This document shows positions 7,810 through 16,492 of a stretch of 64,000 bases of DNA, piece after piece (positions within the stretch are counted from its first letter, which is position 1; each line of letters opens with the position of its first letter). The stretch is from Jiella marina (lineage in GTDB: Bacteria; Pseudomonadota; Alphaproteobacteria; Rhizobiales; Rhizobiaceae). The notes below the pieces were generated by a model, which saw nothing but the letters and a program-made list of their open reading frames with translations, was not told the origin of the DNA and did no database searches. A program made the translations under genes and the position numbers. The stretch covers positions 1 to 64,000 of the forward strand of contig NZ_JAKQZG010000012.1 in assembly GCF_024359545.1 (NCBI RefSeq). Direction: 5' to 3'.

Positions 7810-9964
7810 AGACCAGCAAATGAAGGCGGTGATCTACTGCCGAGTATCCTCAAAAGGCCAGCAGGATGAAGGGCATGGCCTCGAAAGTCAGGAGACCCGC
7901 TGCCGTCAGTATGCGGCGCTAAAAGGCTATGAAGTCACCGCCGTTTTCCCTGACACGATCAGCGGCGGCGGTGACTTCATGAAGCGCCCCGGCATGAAGG
8001 CGCTTCTCGCCTTTCTCGATGCTCAGCCGGACGAGCGCTTCGTCGTCATCTTCGACGATCTGAAGCGCTTTGCTCGTGACACGCGGTTCCACTTCGATCT
8101 GCGCGACGCCTTCCGGCAACGCAAGGCGGTTATCGAATGCCTGAACTTCCGCCTCGACGACACGCCGGAAGGCGAGTTCATCGAGACGATCCTGGCGGCA
8201 CAAGGCGCGCTGGAGCGCAAGCAGAATGGCCGGCAGGTGGCGCAGAAGATGCGCGCCCGCATGGAAAACGGCTTTTGGACATTCAATTCCCCTGTCGGGT
8301 ATGTCTTCAAAACGATCAAAGGCCGGGGAAAAGTGCTAGTGCCGAGCGAGCCGCTCGCCGGCATCGTCCGCGAGGCCTTTGAAGGCTATGCCGCCGGGCG
8401 CTTCCAGTCACAGGCGGAGATCAAGCGCTTCTTCGAGAGCTTCCCGGAGTTTCCGCGCAATAAGGCGGGCGGAATCACGTTCCAGCGCGTCACCGACCTC
8501 CTTACCCAGCCGCTATACACCGGCTATATCTGCAACGAGACTTACGGCCTCAACTGGCTCAAGGGCCAGCACGAACCGCTGATCTCGATCGAGACCTTCG
8601 ACAAGGTCCAGGAGCGCCGCACAGGCCCGGCCAAACTGCCGATCCGCAAGGACATCGGTGACGACTTCGTCTTGCGCGGCTTTGTCGTCTGCGCGGATTG
8701 CAGTGTGCAGCTTCGCAGCTGCTGGACCACCGGCAACACCAAGCGCTATCCATATTATCTCTGTCAGACGAAGGGCTGCGAGAGCTACGGCAAGTCGATA
8801 CCCCGCGATAAGATCGAGGGCGACGTCGGACAACTCGTCCGGACCCTTGAGCCGAGCCAAAAGCTGTTCGACCTCGCCGCGCGGATGTTCCGCGATGCCT
8901 GGGCGCGGCGCGCCGCCCAAGCCGCCGAGATGGTCAAATCCGGCAAGGAGCAGCTACGCACTATCGACAAGCGGATCGACGGACTTCTCGGCCGTGTCGT
9001 CGAGGCAACCAATCCGGCGGTGATCAAAACCTATGAAGACAAGATCAGCGAGCTCGAACGTGATCGCTTGAGGCTGCGTGAACAAGTCGCCGGATTCGTG
9101 CCGGAGGATGGCAGGCTGGAAAATCTGCTAGAACTCTCCCTCCGCTTCCTCGCAAACCCTTGGAAACTCTGGGAAACGGGCAATATCACAGCCCGCAGAA
9201 TCGTGCTCAGATTGGCCTTCGTGGACCGTCTGGAATACGACCGGAAAACGGGTCCTAGAACCCCAAAAACCACCTTACCATTCAAGGTGTTAGAGGGGTT
9301 TTGCACTCCGCTTTTGGGAAATGGTGCGGGTGGTCGGACTCGAACCGACACTCTGTCACCAGAACCGGATTTTGAGTCCGGCGCGTCTACCGATTCCGCC
9401 ACACCCGCAGTCGCTTCGAAGCCTGTCGCCAAGACGCGTTGCGTCTCGTCCGAGCTTCGTCATCGGCGCATCCCCATCGCACAGTCGAGGCCGTGTCGTC
9501 CAGGGTTTATTCCGGCCCGCCCCTGCGCGCTGGCTCAGCGCTCGATCCGTGGCAGCAGAACCTTTGCGGACAGTCCGCCGAGTTCGGAGCGTGAGAGTTC
9601 CAGCCGGCCGCGATATTCTCCCGTGACGTCGCGCACGATGGAGAGCCCCAGCCCGCTGCCCGGAGTCGCCTCGTCCAGGCGCTTTCCGCGTTTCAGGGCT
9701 TCCCGGATTTCCGCGCCGGTCAGGCCCGGGCCGTCATCCTCGATCGTGACGGCGAATCGTTCGGCCTCTTCGGCGCGGCAGGTCAGTCGAATGCGCGACT
9801 TCGCCCATTTTCCGGCATTCTCCAGAAGGTTGCCGACCACTTCCTCCAGATCCTGGCGTTCGCCGGCGAAGACGATGTCGTCGGCCGCCTCGGCAACGAA
9901 CTCGACATCCAGATGCGGATTGAGCTTCGCGATGACGCGGACGATCCGCTCCAGGACGGGATGA
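7802..9964 (+). CDS. Large serine recombinase, read through the tRNA boundary
   Basis: The N-terminal resolvase domain has the catalytic Ser16 in YCRVSSKGQ, then FDDLKRFARDT with the catalytic arginines. A recombinase domain and a zinc ribbon (CADC near residue 298, then two more Cys around CQTKGC) follow, then a coiled coil at about 375-440. The ATG at 7802 is chosen for its AAGGAG spacing. The conserved protein ends near 9320. There is no stop at the element edge, so the frame continues as antisense of tRNA-Leu (GGRTRTD) and of the sensor kinase, adding about 210 random-looking residues up to 9964. In the excised circle the C-terminus would be different. Confidence 0.85.
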   Translation: MSEDQQMKAVIYCRVSSKGQQDEGHGLESQETRCRQYAALKGYEVTAVFPDTISGGGDFMKRPGMKALLAFLDAQPDERFVVIFDDLKRFARDTRFHFDLRDAFRQRKAVIECLNFRLDDTPEGEFIETILAAQGALERKQNGRQVAQKMRARMENGFWTFNSPVGYVFKTIKGRGKVLVPSEPLAGIVREAFEGYAAGRFQSQAEIKRFFESFPEFPRNKAGGITFQRVTDLLTQPLYTGYICNETYGLNWLKGQHEPLISIETFDKVQERRTGPAKLPIRKDIGDDFVLRGFVVCADCSVQLRSCWTTGNTKRYPYYLCQTKGCESYGKSIPRDKIEGDVGQLVRTLEPSQKLFDLAARMFRDAWARRAAQAAEMVKSGKEQLRTIDKRIDGLLGRVVEATNPAVIKTYEDKISELERDRLRLREQVAGFVPEDGRLENLLELSLRFLANPWKLWETGNITARRIVLRLAFVDRLEYDRKTGPRTPKTTLPFKVLEGFCTPLLGNGAGGRTRTDTLSPEPDFESGASTDSATPAVASKPVAKTRCVSSELRHRRIPIAQSRPCRPGFIPARPCALAQRSIRGSRTFADSPPSSERESSSRPRYSPVTSRTMESPSPLPGVASSRRFPRFRASRISAPVRPGPSSSIVTANRSASSARQVSRMRDFAHFPAFSRRLPTTSSRSWRSPAKTMSSAASATNSTSRCGLSFAMTRTIRSRTG
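9322..9408 (-). tRNA. tRNA-Leu (anticodon CAA)
   Basis: Read on the minus strand, the acceptor arms GCGGGTG and CACCCGC pair exactly, followed by A and an encoded CCA (9322-9324). The anticodon stem CCGGA/TCCGG encloses the loop CTCAAAA, giving anticodon CAA. A variable arm (about GTTCTGGTGAC) and a GGTTCGAGTCC T-arm are present, as expected for a class II leucine tRNA. Its 3' end is the attachment site of the element to the left. Confidence 0.95.
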
Positions 9965-10989
9965 ACCGGCGTACGGAAGACGATGCTCTGTCCCTGGGCC
10001 GCGACCCGCGCCCGATCGAGATAATGTTGCACCTGCTGGCGCATGCGCTCGGCCTGCTCGGTGACCACACGGTCCTTGCCGCCCTCCATCGCCCGTGCCT
10101 CGTTCATCAGGATCGCGATCGGGGTCTTCAGGGAATGGGCGAGATTGCCGACCTGGGTGCGCGAGCGCTCGACGATGCGCCGGTTGTTGTCGATCAGCGC
10201 ATTCATCTCCGCGGCGAGCGGTTCGATCTCGGCCGGGAAGCCCGTTTCGAGGCGCTCGGCCTCTCCTTCGCGCACGGCCGCGAGAGACCGCCTGACCCGT
10301 GCCAAGGGCCGCAAGGCGATCAGGATCACGAGCACATTGACCAGAATGGTGCCGAGTCCTACCCCGCCAAGATAAAGGAGCAGCGTCCGGTCGAAGGCTG
10401 CGATATCGTCCTCCACGGTCGCGAGGCTGCCCATGACGCGAAAGCGCGCGGCGTGGTTCTCGGCATCGAGAACCACCTCCGTCTCGGTCACGTGCAGGCG
10501 CTGCCGATCGGGGCCTTCGGTGACATAGCTTCGCCGGTACATGCGGTCGAAGGGTGCGCGCGAAAGCGGAAACTCGGGCACCGAAAGGCGCGCAAGGGAC
10601 GCAGACGACAGCCCACCGCTTGTGTTTGCACTGGCCGGCACGACCTCCCAGTACCAGCCGGAAAGCGGCTGAACGTAGCGAAGATCGCCGAGATCGGGCG
10701 TTCCCTGCAGTTCGCCTTCCTCGTCGACACTCACCGTATTGACGAGATTGTAGAGCTGCGCCGTCAGGAGGTTCTCGAAACCGCGCGTCGCCGTCCTTTC
10801 GTAGAGACCTGAAATCAGGCCCCCGACCACCACCAGCGCGACCATGACCCAGAGACTGGTGAGCAGGATGACGCGAAGCGTCAAAGACCGGCGCTGGAAC
10901 AGCGCGGAGATCGGCGCCAACCCCCGCTGCCTTGCCGGCCGCCCGGCCCGCCATTTCCGCAGCGTTTCGGCCGCGGCCCGTCCAACCAT
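9535..10989 (-). CDS. feuQ: Sensor histidine kinase, FeuQ/PhoQ-like
   Basis: The 484-residue protein has a basic N-terminus, a first membrane helix (about 36-62), a periplasmic domain (about 63-200), and a second helix (about 205-230). A HAMP-like region, the dimerisation box VGNLAHSLKTP with the phosphorylatable His, and a HATPase domain (N box VVGNLLENAGKW, then DDGPGL and GSGLGLSIV) follow. It autophosphorylates and passes phosphate to the regulator encoded just upstream, with which it shares a one-base TGATG overlap. The kinase/regulator/exported-protein order matches feuQ-feuP-feuN of Rhizobiales; the symbol is an inference from that. The antisense tail of the recombinase frame covers its 3' part. 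Confidence 0.85.
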   Translation of the reverse strand: MVGRAAAETLRKWRAGRPARQRGLAPISALFQRRSLTLRVILLTSLWVMVALVVVGGLISGLYERTATRGFENLLTAQLYNLVNTVSVDEEGELQGTPDLGDLRYVQPLSGWYWEVVPASANTSGGLSSASLARLSVPEFPLSRAPFDRMYRRSYVTEGPDRQRLHVTETEVVLDAENHAARFRVMGSLATVEDDIAAFDRTLLLYLGGVGLGTILVNVLVILIALRPLARVRRSLAAVREGEAERLETGFPAEIEPLAAEMNALIDNNRRIVERSRTQVGNLAHSLKTPIAILMNEARAMEGGKDRVVTEQAERMRQQVQHYLDRARVAAQGQSIVFRTPVHPVLERIVRVIAKLNPHLDVEFVAEAADDIVFAGERQDLEEVVGNLLENAGKWAKSRIRLTCRAEEAERFAVTIEDDGPGLTGAEIREALKRGKRLDEATPGSGLGLSIVRDVTGEYRGRLELSRSELGGLSAKVLLPRIER

Positions 10990-11660
10990 CAGCCTTCGCC
11001 GCCCGGATCGCGCATCCGGTAGCCCTGACCGCGGATCGTCTCGATGAGATCGACGCCGAGCTTCTTGCGCAAGCGCCCGACGAAGACCTCGATCGTATTG
11101 GAATCCCGATCGAAATCCTGATCGTAGAGATGCTCGATCAGCTCGGTCCGCGAGACCACGCGATCCTGATGATGCATCAGATAGTCGAGCAGGCGATATT
11201 CGTGGGAGGTCAGTTTCAGCGGCGTTCCGTCGACACTCACCCGGGACGAGCGCGTGTCCAGCCGTACGGGGCCGCAGAAGATCTCCGAGGACGCATGCCC
11301 GGCCGCCCGCCGGATCAGCGCGCGCACCCGTGCCAGGACTTCCTCGACATGGAAGGGCTTGGCGACATAGTCGTCAGCGCCGGCATCGATGCCGGCCACC
11401 TTGTCGCTCCAGCGATCGCGCGCGGTGAGGATGAGGACAGGCATCTGCCGGTTTTCCCGCCGCCATCGTTCCAGAACGCTGATGCCGTCGATCTGGGGCA
11501 GGCCGATGTCGAGGATGACCGCATCGTAAGGCTCCGTATCGCCGAGGAAATGCCCCTCCTCACCATCGAAGGCGCTATCGACGACATAGCCGGCGCCGGT
11601 CAGGGCCTCGGTCAACTGGCGGTTCAGGGTTTCGTCATCCTCGACGATCAGAACTCGCAT
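10989..11660 (-). CDS. feuP: OmpR-family response regulator, FeuP-like
   Basis: The receiver domain (1-115) has the acidic pocket VEDDE, the phospho-acceptor Asp in ILDIGLPQ, and the Lys in VAKPFHV. The winged-helix DNA-binding domain (130-220) ends in the typical LRKKLGVDLIETIRGQGYRM. It is translated with the downstream kinase gene (TGATG). In Sinorhizobium and Brucella the FeuPQ pair controls genes needed in low-osmolarity conditions, including cyclic glucan export; whether this holds here cannot be seen. Confidence 0.87.
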   Translation of the reverse strand: MRVLIVEDDETLNRQLTEALTGAGYVVDSAFDGEEGHFLGDTEPYDAVILDIGLPQIDGISVLERWRRENRQMPVLILTARDRWSDKVAGIDAGADDYVAKPFHVEEVLARVRALIRRAAGHASSEIFCGPVRLDTRSSRVSVDGTPLKLTSHEYRLLDYLMHHQDRVVSRTELIEHLYDQDFDRDSNTIEVFVGRLRKKLGVDLIETIRGQGYRMRDPGGEG

Positions 11661-11752
11661 GGATCAATTCCGTCCCTTCCGCCTACCGAATGTTCTGAAT
11701 TCCCAAACTGGACCGGCCATCCGAAACGCGTGCCGATGCGGCCAGTCGCTCG

Positions 11753-12037
11753 TCACGGCCGAATGGTGATCGTCCGCTTGCGCGGCCGTTCGTTGCCCTT
11801 GCCTGGCACCAGAACCGTGACGACGCAAACCATCTGACCGCCCTGGTTGCGCGTGGAAACGGACAGCACCTGGCCACCGGTCTGGCGGGCGGCGCGACTT
11901 GCCGCGCCGGAACAATCGCTGGCCGCCACGCGGAAAGGCGCATCGAAACCCAGATCCGCCCGCGCTGCCGCAGGCGCGGGCCCAAGGCCCATCGCGAGAA
12001 GAAGCATCAACGCCAGGGATCGTCTTGCGCGTGTCAT
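11753..12037 (-). CDS. Small exported PepSY-like protein, possible FeuN
   Basis: Residues 1-27 form a clear Sec signal peptide (RRSLALMLLLAMGLGPAPAAARA). The mature part of about 67 residues contains two Cys (ASDCSGA and MVCVVTV), a GGQVLSVS strand, and a terminal RKRTITIRP strand like PepSY modules. It lies directly upstream of the response regulator on the same strand. In Sinorhizobium the small periplasmic inhibitor FeuN is encoded at this position and restrains FeuQ, so this is a good candidate for its counterpart. Homology cannot be proven here. Confidence 0.7.
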   Translation of the reverse strand: MTRARRSLALMLLLAMGLGPAPAAARADLGFDAPFRVAASDCSGAASRAARQTGGQVLSVSTRNQGGQMVCVVTVLVPGKGNERPRKRTITIRP

Positions 12038-12175
12038 CCGAGTCCAATCGAGCGAGCAGGCGGTTTCATCATGGAAGAGACTGCTAGCAAATCCCGGCTG
12101 AATGACGAATGAACGTTTCGCGAGAAAGCCCGCCCGGCCCCGAACGGCAACCCTTCGCGCGGGAAGACTAGCCGC

Positions 12176-15100
12176 TCATCCCGGCCGAGAAAAGATCGCA
12201 TTGCGAGCCGTGCCGGCCCCCCAGACCGGGCTGATCTGTGCGACCGAGACTGCCAGGACAGTGGGAAGCGCACCAAAGGCGGACATCTGGTCATCGGCCG
12301 AAACGACAAGGCCGGCTTGCATCGATTCCGTCGTGACCGCGTTCGCACCCCCATCACCAATTGTGACACGGTAGCGCTCGGCCTCCTCGCCGAGCGGAAC
12401 ATCCCGTGCCGACCAATTGTCGCCGCCCACGCGCGTGCGCCTGATCCAGGACAGGGTCACGCTGCCACCCTCTGCGAAGGCCGCACGCAGATGCACGGGC
12501 GAGAGCGGCCGCACCGAACGCTCGCCCAACGCCTGCGTGAGGGTCAGGGAAGCCGGATTGTCCAGGCTGCGGCCGAAAGGGGCGACGACGAAGTCGAGCG
12601 CCCGGCCCACCTCGCCGGCCTCGATGCCGAGGGGCAGGCAGGCCTCGTCGAGAAGCGCAAAGAGCGCTCCCGGCGAGGCGCCGGCCGCCATCGCGTCCTC
12701 CGTGCCGCCCTGGGCGCGAAGCAGGCCGCGCAATCTGTATTCTCCCAGCGCCACTTCTTCCGCCGTCTCGAACTGCAAAACCTCCAGGGCGCCATTGTCG
12801 CAAAGAACCGCGCAGAGGTTGCCACCGGCATAAAGATGAGCGCGCGAAACCGAAGACAGGGTTCCCCGCGGCAACGCGACGTCGAGCGCGTTCATCCGGT
12901 CCAAACGACCCTCGGGCCCAGGACCGAGCGGCGCGGTCAGGCGGCCGAGCGTGCCGCGCCTGGTGACCCGCAATCTTTGCCGCAGCGTGCCGTCATCGGC
13001 GAGCGTGTCGATCTCGTAGCCCGGGAACGGGCTGGCGCTGAGGGCGACCCGGGCGCCCTCAGCCCCGGAGCCGCCCGGCGGCAGCGGCAGATCGAGAAAC
13101 GCCGCGAAGGGGCGTGAGGCCAAAGGCGGACGTGGATTCGACCCGACCACAGGCGCGCCCATGTCGATCCCGCCGCCGCGCCGTGGCGGAATCCGCCGCG
13201 CCGTGACGCGATGGGCCTCGCCTGTCTCGATCCGGATGACCAGCCATTCGCCTGGCCGGTCGCCGATCGTGACGGCATCACCCGCTTCGAGGACTAGGTC
13301 CGCGGCCTGCAGCGCAAAGGACGCCGTCTCGGAGGCGATCCCGCTTTCGCTCAGCATACTCGCCGCGAAGCTCTGTGCTGCCGCTTCGTCCATGACGGCC
13401 GGCAGGCTGACGATCTCTTGGCGCGGCGCCGGAACGCTCGCCCGGGTCGCCTCGGCGCTCCCGGTCTGATAGGCCCGCCAGGGGTCGAGAAAGTTCAGTG
13501 CCACGGCGTCCACCGTCTCGGCCGCTTCCGAGCGCCGCAATTCGACCAGCGGCTGATCGGCCTCGTCGACAAAGGTCGCGAGACTGCGCTCCGGCGAGAC
13601 CCGCGCGAGCGAGCGGGCGACCAGCGTGCCGTCGGTGACATGGGCGATCGCACCGGTCAGGCGGAAAAGGCTCTCCAGCGAATCCCGCGCCGAGGCCGGT
13701 GCGTTCTCGACCCAGCCGCCCAGCGTGGCTTCGAGCCCGGTCAGATCAATGTCGGCGATCTCGTGCGCGCCAAGGATCTCGGCAACCAGCCGGTCGAGCG
13801 GTGCATTCGCCAGGCGGCCGCTCAGCCAGTGGCCGAGGCGCCAATTGTCCCCGTCGCTCCAGACGCCGGTGCGGGTGGGAAAGGCCGGAAACGGGCGCGC
13901 ATCCCAGGTCCAGACATGAATCGCATCCGGGTCGACCATACGGCCGCCATAAACCGTCGAGACCGGGTTTGCCGCCTCATCGAACGCCTCGTCTTCCGGG
14001 TCCCAATAGGCGAGATGGGTTTCGAGAAAGCGCCTCTGGACGAGATCGTCCCGCCCGACGGTCGAGAAATGCGGGATGTCGCTTTCCGACGATTTCGGAT
14101 CGACGAAGAGGTTCGGCTGATTGGCGCCCTTGTCGATCGCCGGACAGCCGAGTTCGGCGAGCCAGATGGGCTTGGCCATGGGCTGATAGGTGGTCGGGGT
14201 GGCCAGTTCGGTGCCGTTCCGACGTTCGTGGTGCGGGTTCGACCACCAGCCGACGAGATCCTTCGGCCGGAAGACCCAGGGCTTTCCGTGGGCGCCATCG
14301 CTGATCGGCGCACGGTTCCTGAGCGCGCGATCCGTCTCGCTCGGATAGTACCAGTCGAAATACTCGCCGCCGGCGATGCCGGCCCGCAAGCCGTTGCGAT
14401 CGTAGATCGAGGGAGCGTCCGGGTCGCTGTCGCCGTCGCGCCAGTCGGTCAGGGGCAGGTAGTCGTCGATGGCGATCACGTCGATCGCCGGAGACGCCCA
14501 GAGCGGATCGAGGTTGAAGAAGACGTCGCCCGAGCCGTCGTCGGGGTGATAGCCGAAATACTCGCTCCAATCGGCCGAATAGGATACGACCCCTTCGGGC
14601 ATCAGCGCCTTCACGGCTTCGGCGATCGCGATCAGCCCCTCGACGAACGGAAAGCGGCCTTGATCGTCGCGCACCCGCGTGAGCCCGCGCATCTCGGAAC
14701 CGATGAAGAAGGCGTCCACACCGGCTTTCGCCGCCAGATGCGCCTGATGGAAGATCATGCGGCGGTAGGACCATTCGTTCGGTCCCGTGTAGAACAGTCG
14801 TCCGCCGACCCAGGAGAAGTCGTCCGGCGTGGCATCGCCCAAGAAACTCTCGATCGCCTGCCGTGCGGCGGCCGTGCCATCCGCGCTGCCGGCCGCGCCG
14901 ACGGCGATATCGAGCGTGATCCGCCCGCGCCAGGGGAAAGCCGCCTGCTCGGTTCCGCCATAAGGGTCCGGCAGACCGTTCCCTTCGCCGATCTCCATGA
15001 GGATGAAGGGATAATAGGTGACCTTCAGTCCCCGCGCCTTCAGATCGGCGATCGCCCGCAAGACGCCCTGGTCGCTCGGCGTTCCGCCATAGGCCGGCCC

Positions 15101-16057
15101 GCCGTCGCGATAGGCGATGCGCTCGGCGGAGGCCCGGCCGAGCGGCCCGACATGCCAGTCCTCGGTCTCGTCGCGATCGTCGATCTCCACCTTGGGCTTG
15201 AACCGGCAGGATCCGGCCCGAAGGTCGTCGCCGAACCAGGCGACCACCAGGGCCGCGCGTTTCAGCGCGGGGCAGAGCGCCGTCAATTCGTTCATGGAAG
15301 CGGTGAAATCGCTCTCGCCATGGAGGATATTCCGGTTCAGAAGCGCATCTTCGCCTTCCGAGATCCGCTCGCGCACGACCTCGGGATCGAGGCCGTGTTC
15401 GCTCGCGCCGGGAATGACGGTGATCGCCCGGATCTGGCCTTCCAGCTCGCCGATCGGCCGCAGAACCTCGCAACTGATCTGCGGAATGCGATTGCCGTAG
15501 CGTTCGAGCGCCAGCCGCTCGAAGACGATATAGGCGAGGCCGCGATAGGCCGGCGCATTGCCCGCGCCCTGCCTCGCCTCGATCAGCGGATCGGGATCTT
15601 GCGTCTCGTTGCCGAGATAGACGCGGAAATTCACCTCGGTGAGGTCCATTTCCTCGCCATCGGCCCAGATCCGGCGGATGCCGGCGATCGGCCCCTCGCA
15701 GAGGCCAAGGGCGACATTGCCGAAATAGCTGTAGGTGGTGACCTCCACAGTCGGCTGAGCCGACTTGCCACCCTGGCGTTCGGTGTTGACCTCCTCCTCG
15801 AATCGGGTGGTCCAGATCACCTGCCCGGCGATCCGCGCGGTGCCGTAGATGCGGGGAATGCCTGTGCCTTCTTCCGCCGCCATGATGCGCAGGCTTTCGA
15901 GCCGCGCGCCTTCGATCCGCCGGGTCTCGCCGAAGAGAGACTGGTCGATCGCCGCGCCCGCGAGCGCACCGGCCGCACGGCCGAGAACCGCGCCGAAGGG
16001 ACCGCCGATGAAGCTGCCGAGCACCGTGCCGGCAGCCTGCAGAACAAGAGTCGCCAT
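12176..16057 (-). CDS. GTA tail-tip protein with TIM-barrel domain (g15)
   Basis: This 1293-residue protein starts with a Gly/Ala-rich hydrophobic stretch (AGTVLGSFIGGPFGAVLGRA), as in RcGTA Rcc01698. The central part is a glycoside-hydrolase-like TIM barrel (for example VDAFFIGSEMRGLTRV, VIAIDDYLPLTDW and WLAELGCPAIDKG), followed by phage-tail and receptor-binding regions. The length is typical for the family. It forms the host-facing tip of the GTA tail. It is the last gene of the cluster, 3 bases after g14. Confidence 0.93.
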   Translation of the reverse strand: MATLVLQAAGTVLGSFIGGPFGAVLGRAAGALAGAAIDQSLFGETRRIEGARLESLRIMAAEEGTGIPRIYGTARIAGQVIWTTRFEEEVNTERQGGKSAQPTVEVTTYSYFGNVALGLCEGPIAGIRRIWADGEEMDLTEVNFRVYLGNETQDPDPLIEARQGAGNAPAYRGLAYIVFERLALERYGNRIPQISCEVLRPIGELEGQIRAITVIPGASEHGLDPEVVRERISEGEDALLNRNILHGESDFTASMNELTALCPALKRAALVVAWFGDDLRAGSCRFKPKVEIDDRDETEDWHVGPLGRASAERIAYRDGGPAYGGTPSDQGVLRAIADLKARGLKVTYYPFILMEIGEGNGLPDPYGGTEQAAFPWRGRITLDIAVGAAGSADGTAAARQAIESFLGDATPDDFSWVGGRLFYTGPNEWSYRRMIFHQAHLAAKAGVDAFFIGSEMRGLTRVRDDQGRFPFVEGLIAIAEAVKALMPEGVVSYSADWSEYFGYHPDDGSGDVFFNLDPLWASPAIDVIAIDDYLPLTDWRDGDSDPDAPSIYDRNGLRAGIAGGEYFDWYYPSETDRALRNRAPISDGAHGKPWVFRPKDLVGWWSNPHHERRNGTELATPTTYQPMAKPIWLAELGCPAIDKGANQPNLFVDPKSSESDIPHFSTVGRDDLVQRRFLETHLAYWDPEDEAFDEAANPVSTVYGGRMVDPDAIHVWTWDARPFPAFPTRTGVWSDGDNWRLGHWLSGRLANAPLDRLVAEILGAHEIADIDLTGLEATLGGWVENAPASARDSLESLFRLTGAIAHVTDGTLVARSLARVSPERSLATFVDEADQPLVELRRSEAAETVDAVALNFLDPWRAYQTGSAEATRASVPAPRQEIVSLPAVMDEAAAQSFAASMLSESGIASETASFALQAADLVLEAGDAVTIGDRPGEWLVIRIETGEAHRVTARRIPPRRGGGIDMGAPVVGSNPRPPLASRPFAAFLDLPLPPGGSGAEGARVALSASPFPGYEIDTLADDGTLRQRLRVTRRGTLGRLTAPLGPGPEGRLDRMNALDVALPRGTLSSVSRAHLYAGGNLCAVLCDNGALEVLQFETAEEVALGEYRLRGLLRAQGGTEDAMAAGASPGALFALLDEACLPLGIEAGEVGRALDFVVAPFGRSLDNPASLTLTQALGERSVRPLSPVHLRAAFAEGGSVTLSWIRRTRVGGDNWSARDVPLGEEAERYRVTIGDGGANAVTTESMQAGLVVSADDQMSAFGALPTVLAVSVAQISPVWGAGTARNAIFSRPG

Positions 16058-16060
16058 CGA

Positions 16061-16492
16061 TCACTCCGGAAAGCGGAAAGAGCCGGAAAGCCGAGCGCGC
16101 CAGGCCTTCGGAAAAGCGGAGGAGACAACCGCCGCGCCTTGATAGGCGTGGATGATGCGCTCGCCTTCGTCGAGGATCGCGCAATGGGTTGCCGGCGCGC
16201 CCCGCCGCCAGCGAAACAGGAGGACGTCGCCTGGCAGCGCATCAGCGAGATCGATTCTGTGGAGATGCCGTTCGGCCGCTTCCGTCAGCCGATCCGCCCC
16301 GCTGCGCAGGCTCCAAGTCACAGCATAGGCGCCGGGCGTTTCGGGCTCGCAGCCGTAAAGTTCACGCCACACGCCCCGGATCAGGCCGAGGCAATCGCAG
16401 CCGATGCCCCTGGTCGAGCCCTGATGCCGGTAGGGCGTGCCGAGAAACGCGCGAGCAGCGAGAAGCACTCGCGTTCCGACATCGTCCCTCAT
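16061..16492 (-). CDS. GTA NlpC/P60-type peptidase (g14)
   Basis: The 143-residue protein shows the NlpC/P60 catalytic layout: Cys in GCDCLGLIRGVW and His in APATHCAILDEG. GTA g14 proteins sit in the tail tip and cut cell-wall peptides while DNA enters the recipient. The start overlaps the end of g13 by 4 bases. Length and order match the RcGTA gene. Confidence 0.92.
   Translation of the reverse strand: MRDDVGTRVLLAARAFLGTPYRHQGSTRGIGCDCLGLIRGVWRELYGCEPETPGAYAVTWSLRSGADRLTEAAERHLHRIDLADALPGDVLLFRWRRGAPATHCAILDEGERIIHAYQGAAVVSSAFPKAWRARLSGSFRFPE

Larger units (their letters stand above)
1..9325. mobile_element. Integrated element at tRNA-Leu (right part only)
   Basis: All genes from the left edge to the tRNA-Leu gene look accessory: a VirD4/TraG-like ATPase, several small membrane proteins, orphan coiled-coil proteins and a large serine recombinase at the edge. 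The recombinase lies just before the 3' end of a tRNA gene, the usual layout of an integrative element. Housekeeping genes begin immediately beyond the tRNA. The left end, any relaxase, and any mating-pore genes are outside the window. The right boundary is placed at the tRNA 3' end by inference, because the second attachment copy cannot be seen. Confidence 0.7.
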
